Below are positions 34,569 to 43,287 of a stretch of 64,000 bases of DNA, one piece after another. The translations under genes and the position numbers were made by a program. Source of the stretch: Bacteroidota bacterium (lineage in GTDB: Bacteria > Bacteroidota > Bacteroidia > SXHM01); the NCBI GenBank assembly GCA_947479755.1, contig CANKAM010000004.1, positions 1 to 64,000 on the forward strand, given 5' to 3'. The first letter of the stretch is position 1, and every line of letters starts with the position of its first letter. The notes under the pieces were generated by a model that had not been told where the DNA came from, did no database searches, and saw only the letters and a program-made list of their open reading frames with translations.

Positions 34569-37500
34569 CTACTGCGGCCTGCCACTCAGCACTGTTACGC
34601 GCCCTCTGTAAGTGTGCAAGCCATCATACATATCTTTTATAAGAAAGGTATAGCTGTAAACATCCTGCGTTGCCAGTTGATTTGATTTTTCAATTACTCC
34701 GTTCCACTTTATATCTTCATCAAACGAAGAGAAAACCTGCTCGCCCCAGCGATTATAAATACGCATTTCATAACCGGTAATTCCTATGCCTGTTCCATAG
34801 AAGTAATCGTTATTACCATCTTCATTTGGTGTAAATGTGTTGGGAATATAGAACGTGAAACTCGGGTCTATGTAAACAGTGAAATAAGCCGTGTCTTTGC
34901 ATCCAAACTGATTGGTAACAATCTGTTCAATAATATAGGTTCCGGTGTCGGGATAATTGTGTGAAGGCTGTTGTAAAGGCGAATTAGTGTTGTCACCAAA
35001 ATCATATTGCCATTGATTTGCACCTGAAGACAAGTCGTTGATTTCAATGTAAGGATAAATGATTTCGGCACGCTCGGGTGTAGCTGTAAAAGAAGCAACA
35101 GGTTTAGGATAAACGGTAATCATTGAAAATGCAGTATCGCTTACAGTACAACCGTTGGAGGTTTTGGCCTGCAGAACAACATCAAACACTCCGGCAGTGT
35201 CGTAAATGTGTAAAGGATTTTGATCAGATGCTGTGTTACCATCACCAAATTCCCAAAGCCACCATACAATGTTATAACCGGGAGCAACAATAGAAAGGTC
35301 AGTAAAATTAACAGGTAGCGGTTGACAACCTTCTATAATATCGGAAGTAAAATCCACATCAGGCAGAGGGAAAACCTCAACAGGCAGAATAACATCGGCA
35401 ATGCAACCGCTGTCTGAAGTAACAGTAAGGTTCACATTAAATATTCCGGCATTGGAGTAGGTATGAAAAGAGTTCTGCAAGGTGGAAGTTCCGCCATCAT
35501 TGAAATTCCAGTCCCAGTTAATGATGGTTCCCTGAGGAATAGTTGACTCATCAGTAAAAGCAGTTGTTGCATTGAGGCAAACGGATGTGGCGCTGAAATC
35601 TGCTGTTGGAACAGGATGAACGCGTATTGTAAAAATCGTATCTTCTTCACAACCAAAATCGCTGGCAACGGTAAGGCTTACATCAAATGTTCCGTAAGTA
35701 GAAAATGTATAAAGCGGATTTGCATTATTGGTAATAACACCATTGTCATCAAAATCATAGGTCCATGATTCAACACCGCCAAAAGCAATATCGCTTAAGT
35801 CGGTAAAGGCTGTTGCTGTACCCAGACACTCGGTTGTTGCAACAAAATCAGGAACAGGAGTTGGATAAACACCAATTGTTTGTTCGATGGTGTCTTTGCA
35901 GCTTCCGCCTGATGTAACAATGAGTTGTACATCATAGCCGCCCCAATTAGGAAATGAATGTGCAGGTGGTGCAGCACCAACAAACACAGCACTTCCATCA
36001 TCAAAATCCCATTCCCATTGGGTAATGTTTCCGGAGGGAATAGTGCTTTCATCCACAAACACTGCTGTTTCGTTCTGACAAATATCTGTGAAAGAAAAAT
36101 CAGCAACCGGTAAATCAGAAACTGTGATAGGTCCGGTTTCACTATCGGTGCAGCCATCGTTGCTGGTTACCTGAATGCCTACAGTATAATTTCCGGGAGC
36201 GAGGTATTGATAAACGGTATCCTGAGCAGCAACCGAAAATATTCCATTACCGAACGACCAAACCCAGCCTGTTATAGTTCCCGCAGGAATTGTTGAATTA
36301 TCTGTAAACGTGCTGATATCACCGAGGCAGGCATCGGTAGCTGTAAAATCTGCAACTGGGACATGATACACCGTTACAGGTTGTGTGATTGCATCGGTGC
36401 ATCCAAAATCAGAAACAACAGAGAGCGTAACATTGAACGTGTTGCCAACGCTGTAAATGTGTTGTGCGTTAATATCGGTTGAAGGTGCTGTTCCGTCACC
36501 AAAGTTCCAGTTCCAGGTTGCAATTAAACCGGTATTGATGACTGTTAAATCAGTGAAATCGGTTACGCTTGCAGCACAAACGGAAGTGCTGCTGAAATCA
36601 GCAACGGGAGCAGGATAAACTGTTACAGGGTATGAGATGGTGGAAGAACAATTTGCATTAGATGTTGCCGTAAGCGAAACATTGTACGTTCCGTCTGCGG
36701 CATAAATGTGTGGCGGATTTTGTGAAGCAGAAGTATTTCCGTCATCAAAATCCCAATCCCATTGATTGATGGTTCCGGAAGTAATGGTGCTCAGGTCAGT
36801 AAACTGAGTTGCAGTTCCCATGCATTCAGTTGTGGCTGAAAAATCAGGTGTCGGCAGCGGGTTCACGGTGATGATAACATCATCGGTTCCCTGACAACCA
36901 TTGACATCGGTAACGGTAAGTGTGTACGTTGTTGTAGCGGCAGGATTGGCAACAGGATTAGAAATAAACTGATCACTTAAACCGGTGTTGGGCGACCAGA
37001 GGTAATTACCGCCACCGCTTCCGGCAAGCGTAACATTGCTGCCTTCGCAAAAAGCATCATCGGCACCGGCATTGGCGGTTGCAGCCGCAAAGATGGTAAC
37101 AGCAGTAGTAGTGGCTTCAGAGCATCCGTTGATATCGGTAACCGTTAAGGAGACCGTGTAGTTTCCGGCAGCGAGATACGTATGGCTTGGGTTCTGATCG
37201 GTTGAAGTGGTTCCATCGCCAAAATCCCAGAGCCATGACAAAATAGGACCGATTGGGCTATAGCTCTGGTCATTGAAATTCGTGACAACACCCAAACAAT
37301 TATTAGAAGGCGCAATAAGAATAACGGGATTAATGGCCACACAAAAACGTTGGTCGTTTTGCGCACCGCCTGTTCCTGCGGTAAAGCCCCAGTAAACATT
37401 CGGGTTTCCACCGAAGATGTTATTGATAATATCACCGGTGTAAGAGGCAATCAATACTCCGTCAAGGTAAACGCTGAAGGAATTGGTAGCCGGATCCCAG

Positions 37501-37988
37501 GTGATACGCATAACATGATAAGCGCAGTCTTCAATATTTGCAATGCCAAAAGGACCTGCAAGATTGTTTCCACTGCCATGATTTACATCACCGTTTTGCA
37601 AAATCGCGATATGGTCGGCACCCGGATCCCAGCCGTTCTGGTAGGTATCTATTTCCACGCCCAGCGAAGGGGTAATGCCTGCATAACCTAAGCCACCACC
37701 ACTGCCACCAACAGTAGTACTCACAGGCTGCAATACAAAAACAATTCCATCCGCCCCGCCATCGTTACAACCCAGAAACACATCAAAATAAAAATCAAAA
37801 GCGTTGGTTAAATCAATCTGATTGAGATTCCAAACGGAACCACTCTGTCCGCCTGCATTGGGAGTAAGCTGATAACAGTTGCAGGAAATCTGTGAGGCAT
37901 TGCCGTTAACAGCGTATTGTGCGGAAGCCGGGAAGAAGCAGGCAGTAAAAAGTAAGCAGCAGACAGTACGTAGTAAACGCAGGAACAT
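34569..37988 (-). CDS. lectin-PKD adhesin with gliding-motility-type C-terminal domain
   Basis: A 1139-residue exported protein. After the signal peptide (to ASA near residue 23) comes an L-type lectin-like domain (residues about 28-215, FYFDVFLGCNDGGADGIVF, GVEIDTYQNG, VYLDGVLIASY). Nine PKD domains of about 80 residues follow, each with a WDFGDG-x-n-HTY-type motif. The last 90 residues are the gliding-type sorting domain (FYIPNTFTPNEDGNNDYFYG, EMRIYNRWGEQVF). The last three PKD units and C-terminus are very similar to the 44485 protein, indicating duplication or gene conversion. The signal-peptide core is encoded by a cagtaagcagcagacag-type repeat. Probable glycan-binding surface protein. 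Confidence 0.86.
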   Translation of the reverse strand: MFLRLLRTVCCLLFTACFFPASAQYAVNGNASQISCNCYQLTPNAGGQSGSVWNLNQIDLTNAFDFYFDVFLGCNDGGADGIVFVLQPVSTTVGGSGGGLGYAGITPSLGVEIDTYQNGWDPGADHIAILQNGDVNHGSGNNLAGPFGIANIEDCAYHVMRITWDPATNSFSVYLDGVLIASYTGDIINNIFGGNPNVYWGFTAGTGGAQNDQRFCVAINPVILIAPSNNCLGVVTNFNDQSYSPIGPILSWLWDFGDGTTSTDQNPSHTYLAAGNYTVSLTVTDINGCSEATTTAVTIFAAATANAGADDAFCEGSNVTLAGSGGGNYLWSPNTGLSDQFISNPVANPAATTTYTLTVTDVNGCQGTDDVIITVNPLPTPDFSATTECMGTATQFTDLSTITSGTINQWDWDFDDGNTSASQNPPHIYAADGTYNVSLTATSNANCSSTISYPVTVYPAPVADFSSTSVCAASVTDFTDLTVINTGLIATWNWNFGDGTAPSTDINAQHIYSVGNTFNVTLSVVSDFGCTDAITQPVTVYHVPVADFTATDACLGDISTFTDNSTIPAGTITGWVWSFGNGIFSVAAQDTVYQYLAPGNYTVGIQVTSNDGCTDSETGPITVSDLPVADFSFTDICQNETAVFVDESTIPSGNITQWEWDFDDGSAVFVGAAPPAHSFPNWGGYDVQLIVTSGGSCKDTIEQTIGVYPTPVPDFVATTECLGTATAFTDLSDIAFGGVESWTYDFDDNGVITNNANPLYTFSTYGTFDVSLTVASDFGCEEDTIFTIRVHPVPTADFSATSVCLNATTAFTDESTIPQGTIINWDWNFNDGGTSTLQNSFHTYSNAGIFNVNLTVTSDSGCIADVILPVEVFPLPDVDFTSDIIEGCQPLPVNFTDLSIVAPGYNIVWWLWEFGDGNTASDQNPLHIYDTAGVFDVVLQAKTSNGCTVSDTAFSMITVYPKPVASFTATPERAEIIYPYIEINDLSSGANQWQYDFGDNTNSPLQQPSHNYPDTGTYIIEQIVTNQFGCKDTAYFTVYIDPSFTFYIPNTFTPNEDGNNDYFYGTGIGITGYEMRIYNRWGEQVFSSFDEDIKWNGVIEKSNQLATQDVYSYTFLIKDMYDGLHTYRGRVTVLSGRPQ

Positions 37989-38449
37989 TGCCTCAAATAT
38001 ACGGAAATTTGGGTTAAGCGGTTGGGTAGGGACGGTGAATTATGAGTATAAGGATGTGGAAAAAGTTTGCTTTTAATGCAAACAGAATAGGGTTAGCTGG
38101 TTTTTACCGCAAAGGGCGCAAAGGAAGAGCGCAGAGAAGCGCAAAGGTTAAATTCGCTGTTAAGCGTTGCGTCACGCTACGCTTGTTTTAATAAGTCCTC
38201 CGGAGTTTTTTATTTCATTTATTGCGGCAGGATGCCGGTTAAACTGGTCGTAGCGGGACGCTACGACCAACGGGGAAAAATAAACTGTGTCATTTTATTG
38301 AGGTTGTGGAATTTTTATACTTTAGCTGTGAAAAGTATTGTTGACTGGACGGTAAAGAAGAAGTGCAATGAGGGAGAGAGCTTAACTGCCGCGGATAAAC
38401 ATTAAGTATTTTCAAAGTTCACCATATTCAAACAACAAAAGCAAAAAAA
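37989..38449. other. intergenic region with dispersed repeats
   Basis: 461 bp without a convincing gene. It contains ctaaggcg/gcaaagg-type units (38105-38150), a perfect hairpin with 10-bp arms ggtcgtagcg / cgctacgacc and a 3-base loop (38246-38268), and a weak 25-codon GTG frame (38328-38405). It marks the left edge of the AT-rich accessory block. Confidence 0.7.
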
Positions 38450-39265
38450 ATGTATTCACAAATTAGAAATTCTGCAAAATACCAGGGCGCCCTAAGTTGT
38501 CCATCCTGCGGGGAACTGGATATGGCATTTGGAACATTTATTCAAGAAGGGGAAAAGGAAAGTAAATGTATGTTTTGTTCTCAAACTGTTCCATCATACG
38601 AACCGAGGCTAACTTTTTTCTTTTCGCTAGATGTAATTAGAGAACTTATTAATATCTGTCGAGGTGAAGATTATCCAAGTCCTTTCCCGGAGTTTAAAAA
38701 TATTCTTAATTATTTTTTAAACAATGTTGAGCTCCCACCACAAGAGAAAATTAAAGAATTTCAATTACTTTTAGAAAGCATCGCATTAAAAGGTTTGGGC
38801 TCAATAGAAATTGGAGGGTCAGTTAGATTTTATGAAAAGCAAAAAGTTATATTATTTGAGGATGAGGATGATGAGGGTAGAATAACCGCTTTAGAAATCT
38901 GTGTGCATGTAATTAAATACTTGCTCAATTTCAACATGCATTTAGCATCCATCCATATGCCTGAAAAACATCATATTCAACCGAAGGCTGAAAAGTATAT
39001 AATGATTGCACATTTGTCAAATAGCCTTGAGGATGAATTAGAAGAAAAAGCAAAATGTGAAATTCAAAAAAATCTTGATAATCCTATATTAAGAGCAACT
39101 TTGATAATGCACACAATAAACTTTACATCAAACTCTTTCAAAGAAGTCTTCCTTAAAAATAAAGAAAAATTAGGGTGTACTGAAAAAGAAATTACTGAAA
39201 CAATTCACGCAATAACAAAAAAAATTTCAAATAAATATTTAAAAAACAATCCACTTGTTGACTAA
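38450..39265 (+). CDS. hypothetical zinc-ribbon protein
   Basis: A 271-residue soluble protein with an N-terminal zinc-ribbon-like pair CPSC (residues about 17-20) and CMFC (about 40-43), then a largely helical remainder rich in Glu and Lys. There is no signal peptide. The family was not recognised. Base composition is clearly more AT-rich than the flanking secreted-protein genes, in common with the next three genes, which suggests acquisition. It may be a DNA- or RNA-associated protein because of the ribbon, but this is only a guess. Confidence 0.6.
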   Translation: MYSQIRNSAKYQGALSCPSCGELDMAFGTFIQEGEKESKCMFCSQTVPSYEPRLTFFFSLDVIRELINICRGEDYPSPFPEFKNILNYFLNNVELPPQEKIKEFQLLLESIALKGLGSIEIGGSVRFYEKQKVILFEDEDDEGRITALEICVHVIKYLLNFNMHLASIHMPEKHHIQPKAEKYIMIAHLSNSLEDELEEKAKCEIQKNLDNPILRATLIMHTINFTSNSFKEVFLKNKEKLGCTEKEITETIHAITKKISNKYLKNNPLVD

Positions 39266-39309
39266 TTATTTTTGAAAATGCTTATTGCAAAATTTAAACC
39301 GTACTACAT

Positions 39310-39705
39310 TTAAATTAACTCATCCTCATCTGACATTTCATTAATAATTACGTCTGACAAATCAGTTCCTGTTAAGTCAGCGCCTGCTAAGTCAGCGTAT
39401 GAAAAGTTAGTGTTTTCAAGGTTAGCTTTAGAGAGATTAGCGTTTTTTAAGTTTGCCCATGATAAATCAGCCATTGATAAATCAGCGCCTGTAAGGTTAG
39501 CACCAGTGAGGTCAGCCTCCATTAGATTAGCGCCTTTTAGATTTGCGTTTCTTAGATTTGCGTTTCTTAGATTTGCGTTAGATAAATCAATATTAGATAA
39601 GTTGGCACCTTCAAGTAATATCTCTTTTAAATATCCCCCACTTAAATCAAATTTATCCTGATTGCCTTCTCTTACCTGTTCTAAAATCTTTTCTTTATCA
39701 GTCAT
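39310..39705 (-). CDS. pentapeptide repeat protein
   Basis: A 131-residue protein with about seventeen consecutive A-[ND]-L-x-x pentapeptides from residue 33 to 117 (ANLSNIDLSNANLRNANLRN and similar). These form a right-handed four-sided beta-helix. The N-terminal 30 residues are charged and the C-terminus is acidic (NEMSDEDELI). No toxin or gyrase-protection context is visible, so the role is unknown. AT-rich codon use like its neighbours; internal identical units (ANLRNANLRNANL) suggest recent expansion. Confidence 0.88.
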   Translation of the reverse strand: MTDKEKILEQVREGNQDKFDLSGGYLKEILLEGANLSNIDLSNANLRNANLRNANLKGANLMEADLTGANLTGADLSMADLSWANLKNANLSKANLENTNFSYADLAGADLTGTDLSDVIINEMSDEDELI

Positions 39706-39816
39706 GAATTTTTTCTTTCAAAAGTATATATTTTTTTAACATTTTTTTCATGGCTATCTGAAAAATATATTTATGCTAATGGAAAAGAAAAATTCGCAGC
39801 ATTTTATATTAATAAA

Positions 39817-39847
39817 TTTAAAACCCAAAAAAATAAAAATACCTTTG
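39817..39847 (+). promoter_or_regulatory. promoter of DUF2971 gene
   Basis: TTTA (39817-39820), 19-bp spacer and TACCTTTG (39840-39847), a full match to the Bacteroidota -7 element, 38 bp before the start codon. Confidence 0.5.
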
Positions 39848-39885
39848 TTTGGATATATAAGTAGAATTAAAAAAAATTAGAAAAA

Positions 39886-40677
39886 ATGCCAATTGTAGAC
39901 GATAATCCAACTCTAATAAAACCTAAGAGCAAACAAGTTTTGGTTAAATATTTGGACTTAATTAAATTTATTTCTTTATTAAACAATCAAGCTCTTTTCT
40001 TTTGCAGGTTAGATATACTAGAAGATAAATTTGAAGGAACTACAGCAAGAAAAAACAGACAATTAAGAATTAATTCATGGGCATCTTCAAATAGACCAAA
40101 AACCTTCAATAGTCCAACATCGAAGGAACAAATTATTAATAATGTTAATAATTACTTTGAGTTCGAAGAAAAATTAAAAAGTTTAACATTGATTAATTGC
40201 TGGAATAAAAGCAATAACGAATCTGCTGCTCTTTGGAAGATATATTCAGATAATGGTAAAGGGATTATGATAAAAACAACTGTTGAATCACTTATGAAAT
40301 CACTTCAATATTCTTCTGAAATTATTCGTATTAGTGAAGTTAACTATATAGATTATGAAAGAGAAGAAATGTTAGATGGAAATACTATGTTTCCAATAAT
40401 ACATAAACAAAATGCTTATCATTATGAGGAAGAAGTGCGTCTATTTCATGAAATAGACTCCGACTTTAACTTTACTTATAATTGGTCAAAGGAAAAAGTA
40501 AAAGAGGGAAGAAATATTAAGGTTGATATTGACGAATTAATTAATGAAATAGTAATTGGTCCTTTTACCCCTATTTGGATTATCGACTTAATCAAAGATA
40601 TTTGTTTAAAATATAAGCTGAATAAAGAAATATCATTATCAAAATTAACATTGCCAATAGAGAGCTTCTCCGATTGA
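39886..40677 (+). CDS. DUF2971 family protein
   Basis: A 263-residue soluble protein resembling DUF2971: an N-terminal region with FISLLNNQALFFCRLDILEDKFEG, a middle INCWNKSNNESAALWKIYSDNGKGIMIKT segment typical of the family, and a C-terminal IGPFTPIWIIDLIKDIC. DUF2971 genes often lie in variable genomic regions; the biochemical function is not known. AT-rich and single-gene, with its own promoter. No partner gene could be identified. Confidence 0.75.
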   Translation: MPIVDDNPTLIKPKSKQVLVKYLDLIKFISLLNNQALFFCRLDILEDKFEGTTARKNRQLRINSWASSNRPKTFNSPTSKEQIINNVNNYFEFEEKLKSLTLINCWNKSNNESAALWKIYSDNGKGIMIKTTVESLMKSLQYSSEIIRISEVNYIDYEREEMLDGNTMFPIIHKQNAYHYEEEVRLFHEIDSDFNFTYNWSKEKVKEGRNIKVDIDELINEIVIGPFTPIWIIDLIKDICLKYKLNKEISLSKLTLPIESFSD

Positions 40678-40719
40678 TTTTGTTATTATCTAAATCACCA
40701 ACTTAAAGTTTGCAATATT

Positions 40720-41904
40720 ATGTCTTTCCAATTCTCTTTCTTCCCGACTTATTTAAAAACGGATATGGAAGAAATTATGAGTAAGATAAATACTTATGTT
40801 AAACAATCAGATGGTAAAATAATATTAGGTGGACATTTTAAAAGTGTTAAAGGAACAAAGCGTAATGCTATAGCACGCTTTAATGAAGATGGCAGTTTAG
40901 ATACTTCTTTTAGTCCACCGAAAACTAAGTTAAATACTGTTTGTTGCGTTGTGTTGCAGCCTGACGGAAAAATAATTGTGGCTGTTATTTTTAAACCATT
41001 TTTTGAATCAGGGCGGTCTCATATTTTTCGACTTAATACTGATGGTAGTTTAGATACTTCTTTTATTACGGACAGAGGGAGTGAGAATGCGGAGTTTGAC
41101 GGGCATGTATATTCTATAGTGATACAAAAAAACGGGAAGATAATTGTGGGAGGAGATTTTAATCATTTTAATGAAATGACACGGGTAAATATTGCTCGTT
41201 TAAATATTGACGGCACATTAGACCTTTCATTTAATCAGGAAGTATGGAAGAATAATGCTGAGATTGAACACCTGAACAGTATTCATTCCTTAATACTCCA
41301 AGCTGATGAAAAAATTGTAGTGGAAGGATACCTTACTTGCAATACCGCTGAAGGGCAGGACGAAATAATTCGTTTGAATAACGATGGCAGCCTTGATTCT
41401 TCTTTTAACTGTTTAGAAAAGCCCAGAATTATTAATTCAATTACCCTGCAAGACGATGGAAAATTCATTCTGAATTTTTATAATGATGATGAGAAGGAAT
41501 GTAATATGAGATTGAATGAAAATGGCAGCGTAGATGATACATATTTTATTCATGAATTACCACCGATGAAAGTATCATGTGAACCGGAAAAGGACGATAA
41601 TTATTTCAAAAGCAAGGAATATCTTTATGCAGATTATGAGCAGGAAGGAAGATTTATAAGTTGGGCACTTGTGATGGACAGAATGGATGAGGGTAGCTTT
41701 ATTACAGAATTTCCTGAACAACTGAAAAGAAGCAAGGAATTCAGGGCTTGTCCTGAATGTAACTGTCCTGCGGAACAATTAACATGGATAAATTTTAGCA
41801 CCCCAAGATATATGTGGCTGAAACTTGTAGGAAGCCAAGGTTATATGGGCATCTGCCAACCCTGCAAACGACAGGTGGGATATTATGAAATACGGTGTAG
41901 GTGA
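40720..41904 (+). CDS. delta-60 repeat protein with C-terminal zinc-ribbon-like domain
   Basis: A 394-residue protein. Residues about 15-280 hold five to six delta-60 repeats, seen as DGKI-[IL]-x-GG-x-F, I-A-R-[FL]-N-x-DGSLD-x-S-F (examples RFNEDGSLDTSF and RLNTDGSLDTSF). The last 110 residues (from about 290) are unrelated and contain CPECNCPAEQ and CQPCKRQVG, a possible zinc-binding pair. There is no signal peptide, whereas delta-60 proteins are usually exported, so this one appears cytoplasmic. The combination was not recognised. It ends at a bidirectional terminator. Confidence 0.7.
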   Translation: MSFQFSFFPTYLKTDMEEIMSKINTYVKQSDGKIILGGHFKSVKGTKRNAIARFNEDGSLDTSFSPPKTKLNTVCCVVLQPDGKIIVAVIFKPFFESGRSHIFRLNTDGSLDTSFITDRGSENAEFDGHVYSIVIQKNGKIIVGGDFNHFNEMTRVNIARLNIDGTLDLSFNQEVWKNNAEIEHLNSIHSLILQADEKIVVEGYLTCNTAEGQDEIIRLNNDGSLDSSFNCLEKPRIINSITLQDDGKFILNFYNDDEKECNMRLNENGSVDDTYFIHELPPMKVSCEPEKDDNYFKSKEYLYADYEQEGRFISWALVMDRMDEGSFITEFPEQLKRSKEFRACPECNCPAEQLTWINFSTPRYMWLKLVGSQGYMGICQPCKRQVGYYEIRCR

Positions 41905-41974
41905 AAGAGAAAGCCATTATTGCTAAATAAACTACAACAACTGATTTACCAGTAAAATCAATATCCCAAAAACA

Positions 41975-42009
41975 AAAAAAGCCCTTCCGCAAAGCAGAAG
42001 GGCTTTTTT
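41975..42009. terminator. bidirectional intrinsic terminator
   Basis: Perfect 13-bp stem with A and T runs (aaaaaagcccttc / gaagggctttttt) and a 9-base loop between the convergent 40720 and 42023 genes; it serves both strands. Confidence 0.85.
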
Positions 42010-42022
42010 CATTAGCAAACAC

Positions 42023-42733
42023 TTAGGCTTCCAGCACTTTTTTGCTTACAGGCTCGCTAAGTATGCTTACCCCGGCAGCATTTACTGCCCAGTAATACAT
42101 ATAATAAGTAGCCCCTATCTGCAAACCGCTGAAGGTTTTTTTACGCGCTTTATTAAAGTCGGCAATAAAGCGCAATGTACCTGTCATTGCCGGTGCTGCC
42201 GGTCCCGCTACTCCGTTATCAGTGTCAACGATTTGTCCGTTAGCATTAATACCCGTTCCCGGAGGCAACAGCTCAGCGGTAAGCAGTCCCCCGTAGCTGT
42301 CAGCACCTTCCACCACTGCACACTCGGTTACAAAGGTACCCGGCACTTCGCGGGTAATGGTAACCTGCTGTGGCTGCGAGGGCGGGTTAGACTGACTGAT
42401 ATTGCCCTTAGTAGGTACAAAGCCTGCCAGCAAAATAATGTTGGCATCGCCCAGCGCAACGCCATCTACATAGGCAGCCAGCGTATCAAAAGCCTCCATC
42501 AATGCCTCTTTGGCAATATTAAAAGGCCCCTTCTGCGCTATACCCCCGTTCTTATAGGCGCTGTAGGTATTTAAAAAGGCATCTATCAGTGCCTGCAATT
42601 GTGCCACCGAAAGCGGTGGTGTCATAAATACGACTACGTTGCCATAAATACCATCGCGTATGCCAATGGCAAATACTTCCATGTTATCATTTTTATAGAA
42701 GTGATAGCTTAATCTGCATCTTACTTTTCTCAT
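42023..42733 (-). CDS. hypothetical protein, fibronectin type III-like C-terminus
   Basis: A 236-residue soluble protein without signal peptide. The N-terminal half is helical (LSVAQLQALIDAFLNTYSAY, NIAKEALMEAFDTLAAYVDG). After a proline linker (NPPSQPQQVTI) the C-terminal half is beta-rich and ends with a fibronectin III-like pattern (FSGLQIGATYYMYYWAVNAA, GVSILSEPVSKKVLEA). I recall similar proteins as unassigned Bacteroidota genes. It lies 134 bp downstream of the 21-bp array and behind a LytTR gene, all in one direction. Two hairpins sit in its leader. It resembles the 23418 gene in layout and in helical-then-beta organisation, without clear sequence identity. Confidence 0.72.
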   Translation of the reverse strand: MRKVRCRLSYHFYKNDNMEVFAIGIRDGIYGNVVVFMTPPLSVAQLQALIDAFLNTYSAYKNGGIAQKGPFNIAKEALMEAFDTLAAYVDGVALGDANIILLAGFVPTKGNISQSNPPSQPQQVTITREVPGTFVTECAVVEGADSYGGLLTAELLPPGTGINANGQIVDTDNGVAGPAAPAMTGTLRFIADFNKARKKTFSGLQIGATYYMYYWAVNAAGVSILSEPVSKKVLEA

Positions 42734-42747
42734 AATAATTGTTATTA

Positions 42748-42764
42748 GTGGCGCTTTGCGCCAC
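42748..42764. promoter_or_regulatory. perfect hairpin in leader of 42023 gene
   Basis: Stem of 7 bp gtggcgc / gcgccac with a 3-base loop, 15 bp upstream of the start codon, close enough to affect translation initiation. A second hairpin, gccgc-acag-gcggc, lies at 42812-42825. Confidence 0.5.
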
Positions 42765-42867
42765 GGGTTAGTATTAAATTCTTTAATTGTCTTTTGTTCT
42801 TAAATCTGTTTGCCGCACAGGCGGCTAACCTTTATATATAAGGCTGATGAATACTTCTTTTTATGCA

Positions 42868-43287
42868 AAATATATGCTGCGTGACGGAGAATGTATTTTT
42901 TATAACAAAGAATACATTTTCGCTTGTGCCGAATATATTGCGTTCCGTTTTTAATGGATTAAAAGTTGCATAAACTATATCCTGCGCTGCGCTGAATGTA
43001 TTGCCGCCAGACTATAATACATTTCGGATGATGCGGAATGTATTAAAAGCTGAGCAAGATGTATTCTAAATCATTTTTAATGTATTTGGCATTACGCTGA
43101 ATACATTGTTTATAACACGGAATACATTATTTGTCGTCCGTAATACATTCGCAACCGTGCTGAATGTATTCTCAGTCGTTGAGGATATATCTTTTGCTGC
43201 GCTGAATATATTCTCAGCCGTTTTAAAAGTATCATCAGCCGTTTTAAAGGCATTTGGAGTGTTTTCCAGTATGTCAAAGAACGCCAA
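42868..43287. repeat. 20-unit tandem array, exact 21-bp period
   Basis: Twenty units in perfect 21-bp register. Each has a 9-bp AT-rich core followed by a variable 12-bp segment. Twelve of the twenty carry an exact AAT-[GAT-pair]-ATT core (five AATGTATT, five AATACATT, two AATATATT; the first two are reverse complements, the last is self-complementary); the other eight are degenerate, mainly at the ends. The variable segments differ in nearly every unit. No unit is lost or shifted. A minus-strand frame reads as heptads (x-T-x-x-N-x-F) but holds two stops, so the array is not a gene as it stands. Confidence 0.92.

Noticed and set aside
38328-38405. 25-codon GTG frame in the 38 kb gap
   Set aside because: No hydrophobic, repeat or family feature and no promoter.
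39310-39705. Qnr-type gyrase protection by the pentapeptide protein
   Set aside because: Too short (131 residues) and no loop insertions; the repeats alone do not support that role.
42868-43287. CRISPR array
   Set aside because: Repeat core is only 8-9 bp and the spacers 12 bp, far below CRISPR dimensions, and there are no cas genes.
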